Notes under the pieces: generated by a model | The model's database searches: none | The model's input: the letters and a program-made list of their open reading frames with translations, nothing else | Told to the model about the DNA's origin: nothing | Program-made: the position numbers and the translations under genes | Source of the DNA: Pilatotrama ljubarskyi | Taxonomy: Eukaryota; Basidiomycota; Agaricomycetes; Polyporales; Polyporaceae | DNA: 64,000 bases | Assembly (NCBI GenBank): GCA_022385805.1 | Contig: MU277693.1 | Span: forward strand, 1-64,000 | Reading direction: 5' to 3' | Shown here: piece by piece, positions 21,272-31,801 of the stretch | How the letters are laid out: each line of letters opens with the position of its first letter | Position numbering within the stretch: position 1 is the first letter of the stretch

Positions 21272-22039
21272 ATGTCCGCAACCCAAAAAGTGCAGCAACA
21301 CCCCGCCTTCATCCAGGCCCAGGACAAGGCAAACTACTACGTCAACCAGCTCGACAAGGAGGTGCGTGTCTCGCGCCTGAACGCCCGCACGCCGCGCACG
21401 TTGCGCGGGGCGGCGGTCGTCGCATGAAATTTGCCGCTCATCACACGACTCGTCTGCCAGCTCTCCAAGTACCCCCTCCTGAACACGTTCGAGCAGCGCA
21501 CCCAGGTGCCCAAGAGCTACGCCTTTATCGGCACCGTCGTCCTCCTCGCCGTCCTGCACAGCATCAACGCCTTTGCCTCCCCCGTCTCCAACCTCCTCGG
21601 CTGGGCCCTCCCCGCCTACCTCTCCGTCAAGGCGCTCGAGAGCCCCGGTCACCAGGACGATGTGCAGTGGCTGACGTACTGGATCGTCTTCGGCTTCTTC
21701 AACTTCCTCGAGAGCTTCGCCCTCCGCCTCGTCCTCTACTACTTCCCCTGGTACTTTGCCTTCAAGAGCGTCTTCATCCTCTGGCTCCAGCTCCCCCAGT
21801 TCCGCGTACGTCTCTTTCCTTTCTCGCCGGCGCTTGCTGCCGCGTGCGTTTGCGTCATGGTGCACTGACGTCGTCCGTTCCCTTTTCTCGCTCAACAGGG
21901 TGCGCAAGCGCTGTACGGCACCATCGTCCGCCCCGTCTTTGCGAACGTGCACGGCAAGGCTAGCTCGCTCGCGCCCACTCAGTCTGAGCCGACCGTGAGC
22001 GCGGACGGCCTGCGGGAGCGCGTCGCCTCTGCCGAGTAG
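21272..22039 (+). CDS. YOP1: Yop1/REEP5 ER membrane-shaping protein (TB2/DP1/HVA22)
   Basis: Three exons (21272-21361, 21461-21805, 21899-22039) encode about 190 residues. The TB2/DP1/HVA22 domain is clear: LLNTFEQRTQVPKSYAFIG, then the paired hydrophobic hairpins NLLGWALPAYLSVKALES and QWLTYWIVFGFFNFLE, then FPWYFAFKSVFILWLQLPQF. These wedge-shaped hairpins bend the ER membrane into tubules. The C-terminal tail is short and polar. The start MSATQKVQQHPAF fits the family and precedes the conserved region by the usual distance. Confidence 0.92.
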
Positions 22040-23203
22040 ACGTGCGCAGCAGGCGGGGCATCCACGCACCGTGCGCTCTGCTGCGTGCGTGCGGAGCTCG
22101 GGCCTTGCTTGGGTATCGGGTTTTCACATGTCGTTGGCAGGACACACATCGTATATGACCTCCCTCTCCTCTTCTTTTTCCGCGGCTGGCACGACTTTCG
22201 TATGAGTACATATTGTATTTGTACGGAGGTTTTCGCTGGTCGGCAAGGACTTTGTGATTCGCGTTGTCGATGACCTCTACCTTACGACTCTATACACAGT
22301 GATGTATCCTCCGCTATCAATGAACGGTGATGAGCTATAGCCAGGTCGTTGCTGCCACCGTCGGATCATGCCGTTCCGGCGTAGTATCGGGGCCTGATGA
22401 GTGGTTGGCGGGCAGGGAGAGGTTTCAGAGTGATCTCGGGCGAGGCCCTCGCGCCGTCAGCGGCGGAGGAGGAAGCGGGCTGTAGCGGAAGCGACGCATT
22501 CTGCGATCGCACACGCGCTGACGACGATAGAAAGATCCGTCTATGCAGAGATTCAGAAAGCGGGACAAGGGGACTGTTCGTCGATGGGAGGAACAACGGT
22601 TAAAGACAGAGTGGCCGGAAAAGGACTAGCATGGGAGGCGCAGATAGGACGGCTGTCACACGCCCAGTCGGTGCCGTACGCGAAACCACAGCCCGTCACG
22701 GTACCGCCCGGCGTCCTGGGGGGGCGCTGTGTCCGAGCGCGACGAGCAAACAATGCAGAGGTCATGCGCAGGACGAAAGGAAAATGGAGGAAATGTGCCT
22801 GATCTCGATTCTGTGTTCTGTGAGGAAGAGGAGAGGGCGAGCGGTACTCAGCCTGATCACGCTCTCTCTCTCTCTCCGCAGGGCGCTGATCGCACTCGTA
22901 TTACTCCAGCTCAGACCCTCTCTTCTTCTAGCACTCTATCTTACACATATCCACATAATAAATACAACATATCACTCTCCCGCTTCCCTGATCCCCCGCA
23001 CTTCGTCTGCGCCTTCCCCCTCCTCTCCCCTCCCCCTCCCTCGGGAGTCGCGCACGCCCCTCCTGCCCTCTCCAGCTATCTGACGACCCTCTTCCGACCG
23101 TGTTCCCCCGCCTTCCATCCGCGGCGCGTCACGCGCACCAGCACGCACCCGCACACGAGCGAGCACAGGACGGAGAGACGAGGATTGACGAGCGCGAGCC
23201 CAC
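22040..23203. other. 1.16-kb gene-free stretch before the UNC93-like gene
   Basis: No credible gene is seen. The last 350 bases are pyrimidine-rich, with a (CT)n run ending CCGCAG near 22,865-22,881. That run could be the 3' end of a 5' UTR intron or a promoter CT-box. The first part is presumably the 3' UTR of YOP1. Confidence 0.4.
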
Positions 23204-25623
23204 ATGTCCGACCCGATGTCGCGCGCCCAGCGCGACAAGGAGCATGAGCTCTACGCCATGAGCCAGAGCGCGAGCGGCGCATCCGCCCTCGGCAGCAGGA
23301 CCAGCGACGCCGCGAGCGCCGTCCACTCCCTCGACATCCACCCCCAGTACCGCGGCTTCAAGGGCGTGTACTACAACCCCGTCGTCCAGGTCTACTTCCT
23401 CGGCTTCGTCTGCTTCATGGGCCCCGGCCTCTTCAACGCCCTCACCGGCCTCGGCGGCGGCGGTCGCCTCGACGCCACCACCAACTCCAACGCCAACTCC
23501 GCCCTTTACGCGACCTTCGCCGTCGCGGCCTTCTTTGCCGGGTGAGTGTCCCGTCTCCTCTGGCTGGCGTCTAGTAGTCGTGATTGCGTTAGAGACCGGC
23601 CCATTCACTGACACCTTCGCCCTCAGATCGATCAACAACGTCCTCGGCTCCCGCCTCACCCTCCTCATCGGCTCAACCGGTTACGCTCTCTACATCGGCT
23701 CATATCTGTATGTTGCACCCGTCCAAGCAGCTCGAATCTTCCGCTAACAGAGACCGCGCGCAGGGCGTACAACATCCACCCAGATGCTGGCGGATTCGTC
23801 ATCGGAGCGGGCGCAGTCCTCGGAATCTGCGCAGGTCTCCTCTGGACAGCCCAGGGCTCCCTCATGCTCGCATACCCTACAGAGCACCAGAAGGGCAAAT
23901 TCATCGGCATCTTCTGGTCCATCTTCAACCTCGGAGGCGTCGTCGGCGCAGCCGTCTCCCTCGGGAACAACTTTGACAACACCGTGCGTATCCCCCAGTC
24001 CCTGGCACCGCCCCGCCCCGGCCTTACTGACTCCTCCCGCTTTCCCAGTCTAATTCCGGTAAGCTCGCGCCTAACCTCCGCATCTCGTAGAGTTCTCGTA
24101 CTCACCAGGTTCCGTCTCGCCCCGCCCCGATCGGCATCGCTCAGTCTCCAACGGCACATATGTACGCACCGCCTGCGCCTGCCTTTGCCGCCCTACTAAC
24201 GCCGAACTGACGTATGGCATCCCTCCAGATTGGTTTCCTCGTTCTCACCGGCATCGGCGTGCTCATCCCCCTTCTCATGGCCGACCCACGTAAGATGATC
24301 CGCTCCGACGGAACCCGCGTCGTCACCCCGCGCCATCCCTCCTGGAGGACCGAGTTCTACGGCCTCTGGATCACGCTCCGGACGGACCCTTGGATCGTCC
24401 TCCTTTTCCCCATGTTCTTCGCCAGTAATTGGTTCTACACTTGGCGTAAGCGGTGGCCGATATCAGCGCTCCTTCCGCCCGCTGATTTTCTGCTCACGTA
24501 CAGAATTCAATGACTACAACGGCGCCCTCTTCACCATCCGTGCACGGGCGCTCAACAATCTCGTGTACTGGCTGTCGCAGATCCTCGGATCCGTCAGCAT
24601 CGGCTTCTTGCTCGACCAGCGTGGTCTTTCTCGACGATTCCGCGCCTTCTCCGGCTGGCTCGTCCTGCTCGTCATGGTCTTCGTCGTCCATACATGGGCC
24701 TTCTTCTACCAAAGGTGGGTGAGCGCGCCAGAGATGGTTTCCATCAGCCTGCTAACTACGGTCTGGCCGAGCAGCGATTATACCCGAGACACCGTCAGCG
24801 ACAAGATCGACATCCACGAGAGCCCATACGTCAGCCGGCTGTGGCTCTACATTTTCTGCGGCCTGCTCGATGCGATGTGGCAGACGACCGCGTACTGGTT
24901 CATGGGTGCCATGTCAAATGACCCCGCGAAGCTCGCCAACTTCTCCGGCTTCTGTGCGTGCCTGACCGTTCTATTCGGTCGCCTTCACGGTCGCTGACCA
25001 TCTCGCTCCGTCCATGTGATTACCAACCCCTGCGGCACATCTCAATGTGCAGACAAGTCACTGCAGTCGGCTGGTGCCGCGGGCATATGGCGCGCGGACG
25101 CGGTCAAGCTTCCGTGAGTTCAGAAGCCGTACTATCGGCGCGGTGTGCATATGCATGGCTGACGACCCGCTCTGTGGCGGATGACGCAGATACATGAACA
25201 TCTTCATCTCGACGTGGGTCCTGCTCGTCGCGGGGCTCGTATTTGCGCTCCCGATGATACACATGCGTGTGAAGGACACGACGGAGGATGCGGACGAGAC
25301 CCTGTGAGTACCTTTCTCCGCTATCTCTTTATCGATCCCGCTTCTCGACCCTCTCCGTCCGATAGCTTTCGTCGGGTTCAATGAGGGACGGGCCGTCGCA
25401 GCGGGCGAAGCGCCCGCACTAGCTGGCAGTCTTACCAGAGTTACCGCTCGCACGTTCATCCTCCCTCGTTCATCCCCGATATCTGTTCCGCGTCTCGAGA
25501 TCGCTTTTGCCCTGGACGCGCGCTGACGCTTCTTCTCCCTTGTGTTCCATTAGGGCGTACATGAACGACCCTCGAAGAGAGGAAGAGAAGGACCATCGCG
25601 CTCACCACGATCCTCACGCGTGA
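23204..25623 (+). CDS. UNC93-like major facilitator transporter
   Basis: A multi-exon gene of about 2.4 kb encoding about 480-500 residues. After a hydrophilic start comes the UNC93-type signature YNPVVQVYFLGFVCFMGPGL, followed by INNVLGSRLTLLIGSTGYAL, GAGAVLGICAGLLWTAQGS and the TEHQKGKFIGIFWSIFNLGG segment. Later helices include WLSQILGSVSIGFLLDQRGL and YIFCGLLDAMWQTTAYW. The C terminus is charged and His-rich (KDHRAHHDPHA). Family layout is about 12 transmembrane segments. The substrate is unknown; fungal members are annotated only as ion or solute transporters, or as regulators by analogy to animal UNC93. Exon joins near 24,000-24,220 and 25,000-25,200 are less certain. Confidence 0.85.
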
Positions 25624-27405
25624 GCGGCGCGGACTTGGCCTGGCGCATTGCGCTGTATCGAGGCAATTGCACTAAGCTGCTCCCCGAAAACGCTCCCCTA
25701 GACCCGCGCACCTGCGAGTGCGCTGCGTCTTCCCGCCTTCGGCCGTCCCTGCTGCCTACACCTCCCGAAACCTTCCCGACGCCCGCTGTGCCCATTCACC
25801 CCGCGATCGGGCGCGCTCCACACCTGTCAACGCCTATGTATCATTGCTGTCCTCACGCTTGTGTTCAGCTTATGTTGCCGTTTGCGACCGGCTCTGTTCT
25901 TCGCCGTTGTTGTACATCCCCCTTCATCTTCCTCCCACCATCCCCCACCCACCGCCGTCGCGTCTGTCGTTTTCGTATATATACCAGACGGCGCGCTCTT
26001 GTAGTATTACTTCTGGCTAGGATAGCTTATCACAACGTTACGCTCTGCGTATTACGCCCGTCGTCCCCTTCTCTCCCACCCCCGAAGCCCGCCGTACAAC
26101 CATCCTCGCCCTCGCGCTTTTCCTTGCGCTGGCCATCCGGCAGCCACCACCACAGGGTCGATCATCGCACCCCGACCACCCCTTCTTCGCACCGTTGCTA
26201 GGCGAGCGAGCGGTCCCACCCGCTGCAATCTTACGAAATGTCATGTCACACGAATCGCACCCGGCGGGGCCCAGTCTGCTGCATCGCACAGGACGACGAC
26301 GTCGACATCGAGAGAGCGGATGGACCGGACCGCCACATCGATCGATCGGGTGCCTGGCATCCTCTCCGACGACGCATCACAGCATCCGGACGTCGTGGCG
26401 CCGGCGCGGTGGCGGGAAGGGAAGGGAGGGCGATCGGCGGGCGGGATCTCAGCGGTAGCGCATTCGCTAGCGGCGTAGCAGAAGGAGGCGTTATGATAAA
26501 TTGGCAGATCTCTCGTTTCGCTGTCGTCTGCTCTTGTACAGTATTCCCGCACCCTGGCTGTCGCTCAGTACTTGTCGGAGTCGAGGTAGAGCGGATTAGG
26601 TCGGTAGCCTCGTGGGCGTCGTGTACTTATCGCATACCACTTGTACATTATAATCGCACCGTCGTATTTGGTCTAGTGTACAGATCGAGTTCGAATCTCG
26701 AACGACGGACGGTTGAATCAGAACCGTCATCCCAGGCCAGCGGTTGGGTGGGCTAGCGCCGGTCCGAACGATTACAGTGAGTGGTACATGCAACGTACGC
26801 ATCATGATCTGACATTGACCTGGATCCTGATCATGAGTGCTGCAGGTAAATTCCTTTGAGCCCATCCTGTACAAAAGAAATCTGACAACTCACGGATATA
26901 CACGTAGTTTCGTTCTCGCTGACCCTTTTCTTGTGACGTGCGCCGAGTGCAGCTCTTGACGAGACGCGATATGTGATGGTGGCGGCCGTCCGGGATGGCA
27001 GAGGCGGGAGACGATCATGGTTCTGGTCGATTCGCTTCGCCACCGTGGGCTTCTTGTTGGCGTGTTTCAATTCTGGAGACCTGCCAGGAGAAAGCCGCGA
27101 TGGAGAGGACGGTTGCTGCTGTTCTCTTGTAACAATGTCCCTTCAGCCGTCGATCACATCTGCTGAAATGCCACTCGTTATGACTTCCTGGTCATAGCTC
27201 ATGGAAGAGTTCCAAGAACGACGTTGCGTTGTCCGTGATATCCCAAAGACAGGGCGGTCTTACGTCTTGGAGCACGATATCAAAGCCGGCAGCTGCGATT
27301 GAAGTAGTGAATAGGAGTACTATGATTACAGGTGATAGCAATACAGCGATACATAGCCAGAGCATCCACGAAAACGGTCCGATACACCACCGTGCAGAAG
27401 AGCCA
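25624..27405. other. 1.8-kb spacer, gene-free except for a tRNA-like relic
   Basis: Only short overlapping ORFs without motifs. The first part has pyrimidine-rich stretches and presumed 3' UTR; a tRNA-like sequence lies at 26,659-26,709. Nothing else is recognised. Confidence 0.4.
26659..26709 (+). pseudogene. tRNA-like sequence lacking an anticodon arm
   Basis: A perfect 7-bp acceptor stem pairs CCGTCGT (26659-26665) with ACGACGG (26702-26708), followed by a discriminator A. Directly inside lies a perfect 5-bp T stem, TCGAG / CTCGA, with the canonical 7-base loop TTCGAAT. The A-box-like TTGGTCTAGTG remains near 26668-26678. Only 19 bases lie between acceptor and T arm, so there is no room for an anticodon arm. 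It is best read as a tRNA gene relic that lost its anticodon arm. Confidence 0.5.
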
Positions 27406-28561
27406 TCAAGCATACTGCAGAGATTGGTCAGCGACTCTGCGAACCGCATACTATAGCATAACAGGTTTACTCACCCTCGTAAATGTGCCCATAGTCATGA
27501 ACGTCTCCTTTTTCTTCTGCCCATCTTTCGGCGCGTACAGAGATTTCACGGCGTCGCTCATCCCGGCCTTTCGCTTGGCCTCTTCTTGAGCAAGGCTCTG
27601 CGCGACAGCTTTGCTTGCGGCCGCGATGCTCGGGTTCGTCGTCGGCATCGGCGACGATGCCTTCTTCTTCGACGGCGGCTCAGCAACTGCAGTATCTGCT
27701 GCGGCAGCCTTCCGTTTCTTGCCTTTGCCCTTGGCCGGCTCGGCAGCACGCCGTGCCACCATAGCGGCACGCATCTGCTCCTCGACCTCTGGCGAAGGGT
27801 TAAGCATGAGGACGTCGGAAGTGCGGTCGTACTTGGCGCCGCATTGTGGGCAGAGGTCGAGGTGCTTGCTCTGGTCCTTCTCTGCACTCTTATCCTTCTC
27901 CTTGCCGGCTTCACCGGGTATCTCTGCAGGTGGAGACCTGGATGGCGGAGTGCCCGAGACGGCCTTCAGACCGGCCTGCGAGAAGACGCATCCGCAGGTG
28001 GAGAGGTAGACGAAAGGTTGCGAGCCGTTCATCTCCTTGAAGTTGAGCGGGCAGACGAAGGGGGCATGTGTGGGCGCGGACTCGGAGGCGTTGGCGGAGG
28101 GAGGAGTCTTGGCGGGATTCGGGGTCAGCTTGAGGGTCCTGACGTCCTACATACAGTGTCAGAGCAGAAGTCGAACTATGCGCGGGGCGCGGACGTACCT
28201 TGAGTGACCGAATATGCCCGCATATCTCTTCACCGTCACCGAACGAACTCCTGTCGAGAAGGAACTCCAGCAGTGCGTCCTTGTTATACAGCTTGCCTAA
28301 TGCACATGAGACGATGGGTTCTTGGAGAGGGCGCTGACAAACGCGATAAGCTTTGACTCTCAACGCCTCGGAGTATAGGACATACCTTTGAAAGAGCGCA
28401 GAAGAACCACATCGCACGGAGCTGGTTGGCTTTGTCTGCCTGCTCAGCCTGTATTGCACGTTAGCATCGGATGCAAGCCACAGACGGCGTACGGTACGCA
28501 CCTTTTGCTTTGTGCGGACGAGGTCTCGCCTGTCCGGGATACTGCCACCATCATTACCCAT
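27406..28561 (-). CDS. RTF2: Replication termination factor Rtf2
   Basis: The protein begins MGNDGGSIPDRRDLVRTKQK, the conserved Rtf2 start. The first C2HC2-type RING-like half includes WFFCALSKRPLQEPIVSCAL with GKLYNKDALLEFLLDR. The second half has PFVCPLNFKEMNG and LDLCPQCGAKYDRTSDVLML, then a Lys/Ala-rich tail. The last intron leaves a tiny terminal exon, so the protein ends GTFTRYA, the conserved Rtf2 terminus. Reading through that intron would instead give VSKPVML. Rtf2 acts in the nucleus at stalled replication forks and in splicing in fission yeast. At least four exons are present. Confidence 0.88.
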
Positions 28562-28852
28562 GCTTGCAGAAGATATCCGAGGAAGAAGAGAGGTGGTGGT
28601 GGTCGGACGCGAAGTCGCGGATGGCCGAGCGAGCTAGTGGGCGCCTGAGTAATAATGGAATGCGGGGCAGATGCTGACTAAGCATATGTGGGCGTCTAGT
28701 GCACTTGACCGCCAACTGCCCGAGTGTGCTGCAGCTCTGCCTCCGGCTCTCGACCTGCGCCCGAGGCTGTTCTATGTCTCTCCTCTCTTTCTTGGCTTGT
28801 ACTTCTCGTATAGAGACCTCATAGCAGCGTCATGCTGCAGGAACTGTCTCAT
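28562..28852. other. Divergent promoter region, RTF2 / MED21
   Basis: About 290 bases between two divergent starts. It probably holds both promoters; no specific motif is assigned. Confidence 0.4.
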
Positions 28853-29519
28853 ATGGACCGCATCACCCAACTCCAAGATGAGATCCAACAAGTCCGTCCA
28901 CCCCCGCCTCTCCGGCCCAGGCTGTCCTCGACACTCACGCCCGCTTCGTCTCGCAGCTGCTGACAATAATGTCGAGTAGCATTGCCTACCTTACCTCGCG
29001 CGCCAACTTTGTGCAGGTCAGCCAGGAAATCCCGATCACGAAGTCGCGGAATCCGGAGAAGTACGACCCGCCAGACGTGTTTGAAGGTCATACACGTACA
29101 TATCCGCGTCGTCTGTGGCTGAACGTGGACGAATTACCGCAGCGAACAAGAAGGAGCTCGTGACGGACTTGATCGTCAAAGCGAAACAGGTCGAGTACCT
29201 CATTCAGTCACTACCCGAGCCCGACCCGGAGGAGAAGCAGGTATGTACACTGTGACCTTGTCGCTCTTTCTCTCGCATCCCCTCAAACCCCGCATCCCAG
29301 GTGGAGAGGTTACAGGTTTTGGAGGAAGAAATGACCCAAGCGAACGCCGAGTACATCCAGGCCGTCAGTCGTGCGAGTAAGTCGTGCAATGCGTGTGCGA
29401 CGCGTGGCATACGCGTCGAACTCACTTGTCCCCGCACAGAGAATCTGCACGCGCAAATATGCGACGTCCTGAGGAACATGCTGGACGAACCAGACATTGT
29501 CAAAGACGAGGCCGGGTGA
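28853..29519 (+). CDS. MED21: Mediator complex subunit Med21 (Srb7)
   Basis: Five exons (28853-28891, 28957-29086, 29143-29240, 29303-29376, 29440-29519) give about 140 residues. The N-terminal signature MDRITQLQDEIQQLLTIM is the Med21 start and is followed by SSIAYLTSRANFVQVS and the PITK segment. The second half is coiled coil (VTDLIVKAKQVEYLIQSLPE, QVERLQVLEEEMTQANAEY) that pairs with Med7 in the Mediator middle module. Med21 works in the nucleus in RNA polymerase II initiation. An upstream in-frame Met (28832) exists, but MDRITQLQDEI is the conserved start. Length is usual for the family. Confidence 0.93.
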
Positions 29520-29836
29520 GCAGAAGCAGGAACTCTGCCTGGCTTCTATGACTAGCGTATTCCGTCACTCTGTGTATTCTACAGCGTAGTTTTCCTCTCC
29601 TTAACTCGCACTTATGCAGCACCGATGTGTGTTGGACGATGTGCTTCAAGTTACTTACCTTCAAGGGCTGGTGTGAGCGCGCCAATCTGGGGATCGGGAT
29701 CTGTGCAATCAACCTTGGTTCGAGTTCAGACGGCGCCTTGCTACAACTCACACCCCCCTCCTCGCCCTTTCCGCCCATCTCTCCTCTTCCTCCTCCCGAT
29801 ACCCATCGCACATAGACACGTTCACTAGCACGACTC

Positions 29837-31801
29837 ATGGCCACACCTCTGTCTCGCCGACAGAACCAGAACCAGAACCCGTATGGCGACCTGCCCGACA
29901 TACACATGAACACCGCCAAAGGCATGACCATGGGCGTCCCCGACATCCGCATGGCCACAGCCAAGGGCATGACCATGGACAAGGACATCAGGATGGATAC
30001 AGCCAAGGCCAACACCACCATCCGGCAAGGCGGATTCAAGGTCTGGGAGAGAGAGCTGCTTGACACTCCCGAGGTCCGTCGCAAAGCCACCGTTGCTCAG
30101 CTATGTGAGTGTCCCTGCTCCGCTTTCCCCGGGGTCGCCCAACAGTCCCTCGGCCTCGACGACTCGCATTTCTGACGGTCTGATTGATTGCGTAGACTTC
30201 CTTGACTACTACTTCCAACTGCTCGGATACATCTCTGCGCGCAAGGAGCGGCGTGCGCGCTTCGACGAGGACACCGCGAAACGCAACCTCACTCAGTCCG
30301 AATATGCGCAGGAGTTCAAGTCCTATCGTGGCCGAGAACGCGCCCTCCTCCGGAAGCGTCGCGTCAAGCTCAAGGTCGATCAGTTCCAAATCATCGCTCA
30401 GGTCGGGCAGGGCGGCTACGGAGAGGTCTTCCTCGCGCGAAAGGCGGACACGCGTGAAGTTTGTGCTCTCAAGAAGATGAGGAAACGGACGTTGTTCAAG
30501 ATGGATGAGGTATGTCGCCTAGGGATGTGCGCCCTGCAAGCTGTTCACGTCGTGTGGATCTTTAGGTCAGGCACGTACTGGTTGAACGCGATATTCTGAC
30601 CGCCACGAAAACGCCCTGGCTGGTTCGCCTGCTTTACGCGTTCCAAGACCCACAACACGTGTATCTTGCCATGGAATACGTCCCTGGTGGTGACTTCCGC
30701 ACCCTCCTCAACAACGCGGGCGTTTTGAAGGAGGAGATTGCGAGGTTCTACATCAGCGAGATGTTCGTTGCCGTTAATGAGCTCCACAAGCTTGGCTACA
30801 TCCATCGAGACCTCAAGCCAGAGGTCTGTTCCATTCACCGCTTCTAGGCCGGCAAATGCTGAACGTCACGTCTCAGAACTTCCTGCTCGATGGCTCAGGT
30901 CATGTCAAGCTGACAGACTTCGGGTTGGCTACCGGCGCACTCAACCCGCAGCGGATCGAGTCCCTCAAAGTCAAGGTATGGGTCCCCCGTAATGCTCACA
31001 TGAACAGCATACCTAACAGGCGGTGCCGCGATTAGCTCGACAAAGTGAAAGACAACGAAATCATCCAGCGCTCCACTCTTGAACGACGCTCGATCTACCG
31101 CTCCATGCGGCAACAGATCCCGCGCTACGCCGACTCCATCGTTGGATCGCCCGATTACATGGCCCCGGAGGTGCTCCGGGGCAAGCCGTATTCGTTCTCG
31201 GTCGACTACTGGTCCCTCGGCTGCATCCTCTTCGAGTTCCTCGCCGGCTTCCCACCCTTCAGTGGTCGAACACCCGAGGAGACGTGGACCAACCTGGACA
31301 AGTGGACGTCAGTGCTGCAGAGACCGGTGTACGATGCGCCTGAGGATCAAGTGTTCAACTTGACCGACATCGCTTGGGACGCAATCACGAAGTGCGTGTC
31401 GCACTATCCTGCGCACGTGTGTAGAGCGTATACTGACCTTGAACAGGCTGATCGCACATGCGAGCGTTCGCTACTCGACTCTATCCCAAGTGCGCGACCA
31501 CGGCTTCTTCAAAGGCGTCAAATGGGACGACCTCCGCGGCGTCGACCCGCCGTACGTGCCTGAGCTCAACGGCGAGGACGACACGGGCTATTACGACGAC
31601 TTCACGTCCCCGCAGGACATGGAGAAGTACGCGGAGGTCATCGAGAAGCAACGCCACGTCGAGCGCGTGAGGGAGAAGGAGGAACCTACCTCTCGCGGCG
31701 TCTGGGTTGGGTTTACATTCCGTAAGAACGGCCCCCTGGCCATTGGTGGCGGGAGGGCCTTTGGCGCAGACGACGATGGTGCACTTGCCACCATCTTCTA
31801 G
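29837..31801 (+). CDS. Dbf2/Sid2-type NDR family protein kinase
   Basis: A full AGC kinase of about 560 residues over several exons. The N-terminal region [18 protein letters not shown] is the Mob1-binding helix pair. The kinase has the glycine loop [14 protein letters not shown], the lysine in CALKKM, the catalytic loop [17 protein letters not shown] as LTDFGLATG, and the activation segment [11 protein letters not shown] with the NDR-type insert before it. The hydrophobic-motif region includes [10 protein letters not shown]. Sequence matches Dbf2/Sid2 more than Cbk1. The kinase acts at the spindle pole and division site in mitotic exit and septation. The first 45 residues contain repeats of about 14 residues based on MxTAKGMTM. 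The start at 29837 keeps these repeats in frame. Confidence 0.9.

Noticed and set aside
21185..22069. 294-codon acidic open frame opposite YOP1
   Set aside because: Antisense shadow of the TB2/DP1/HVA22 gene, with no recognised motif.
22584..23083. Overlapping ORFs upstream of the UNC93-like gene
   Set aside because: Low-complexity, pyrimidine-rich upstream DNA without conserved content; more likely promoter or UTR.
27585..28203. Plus-strand open frame of 205 codons over RTF2
   Set aside because: Antisense to the clear RTF2 coding sequence.
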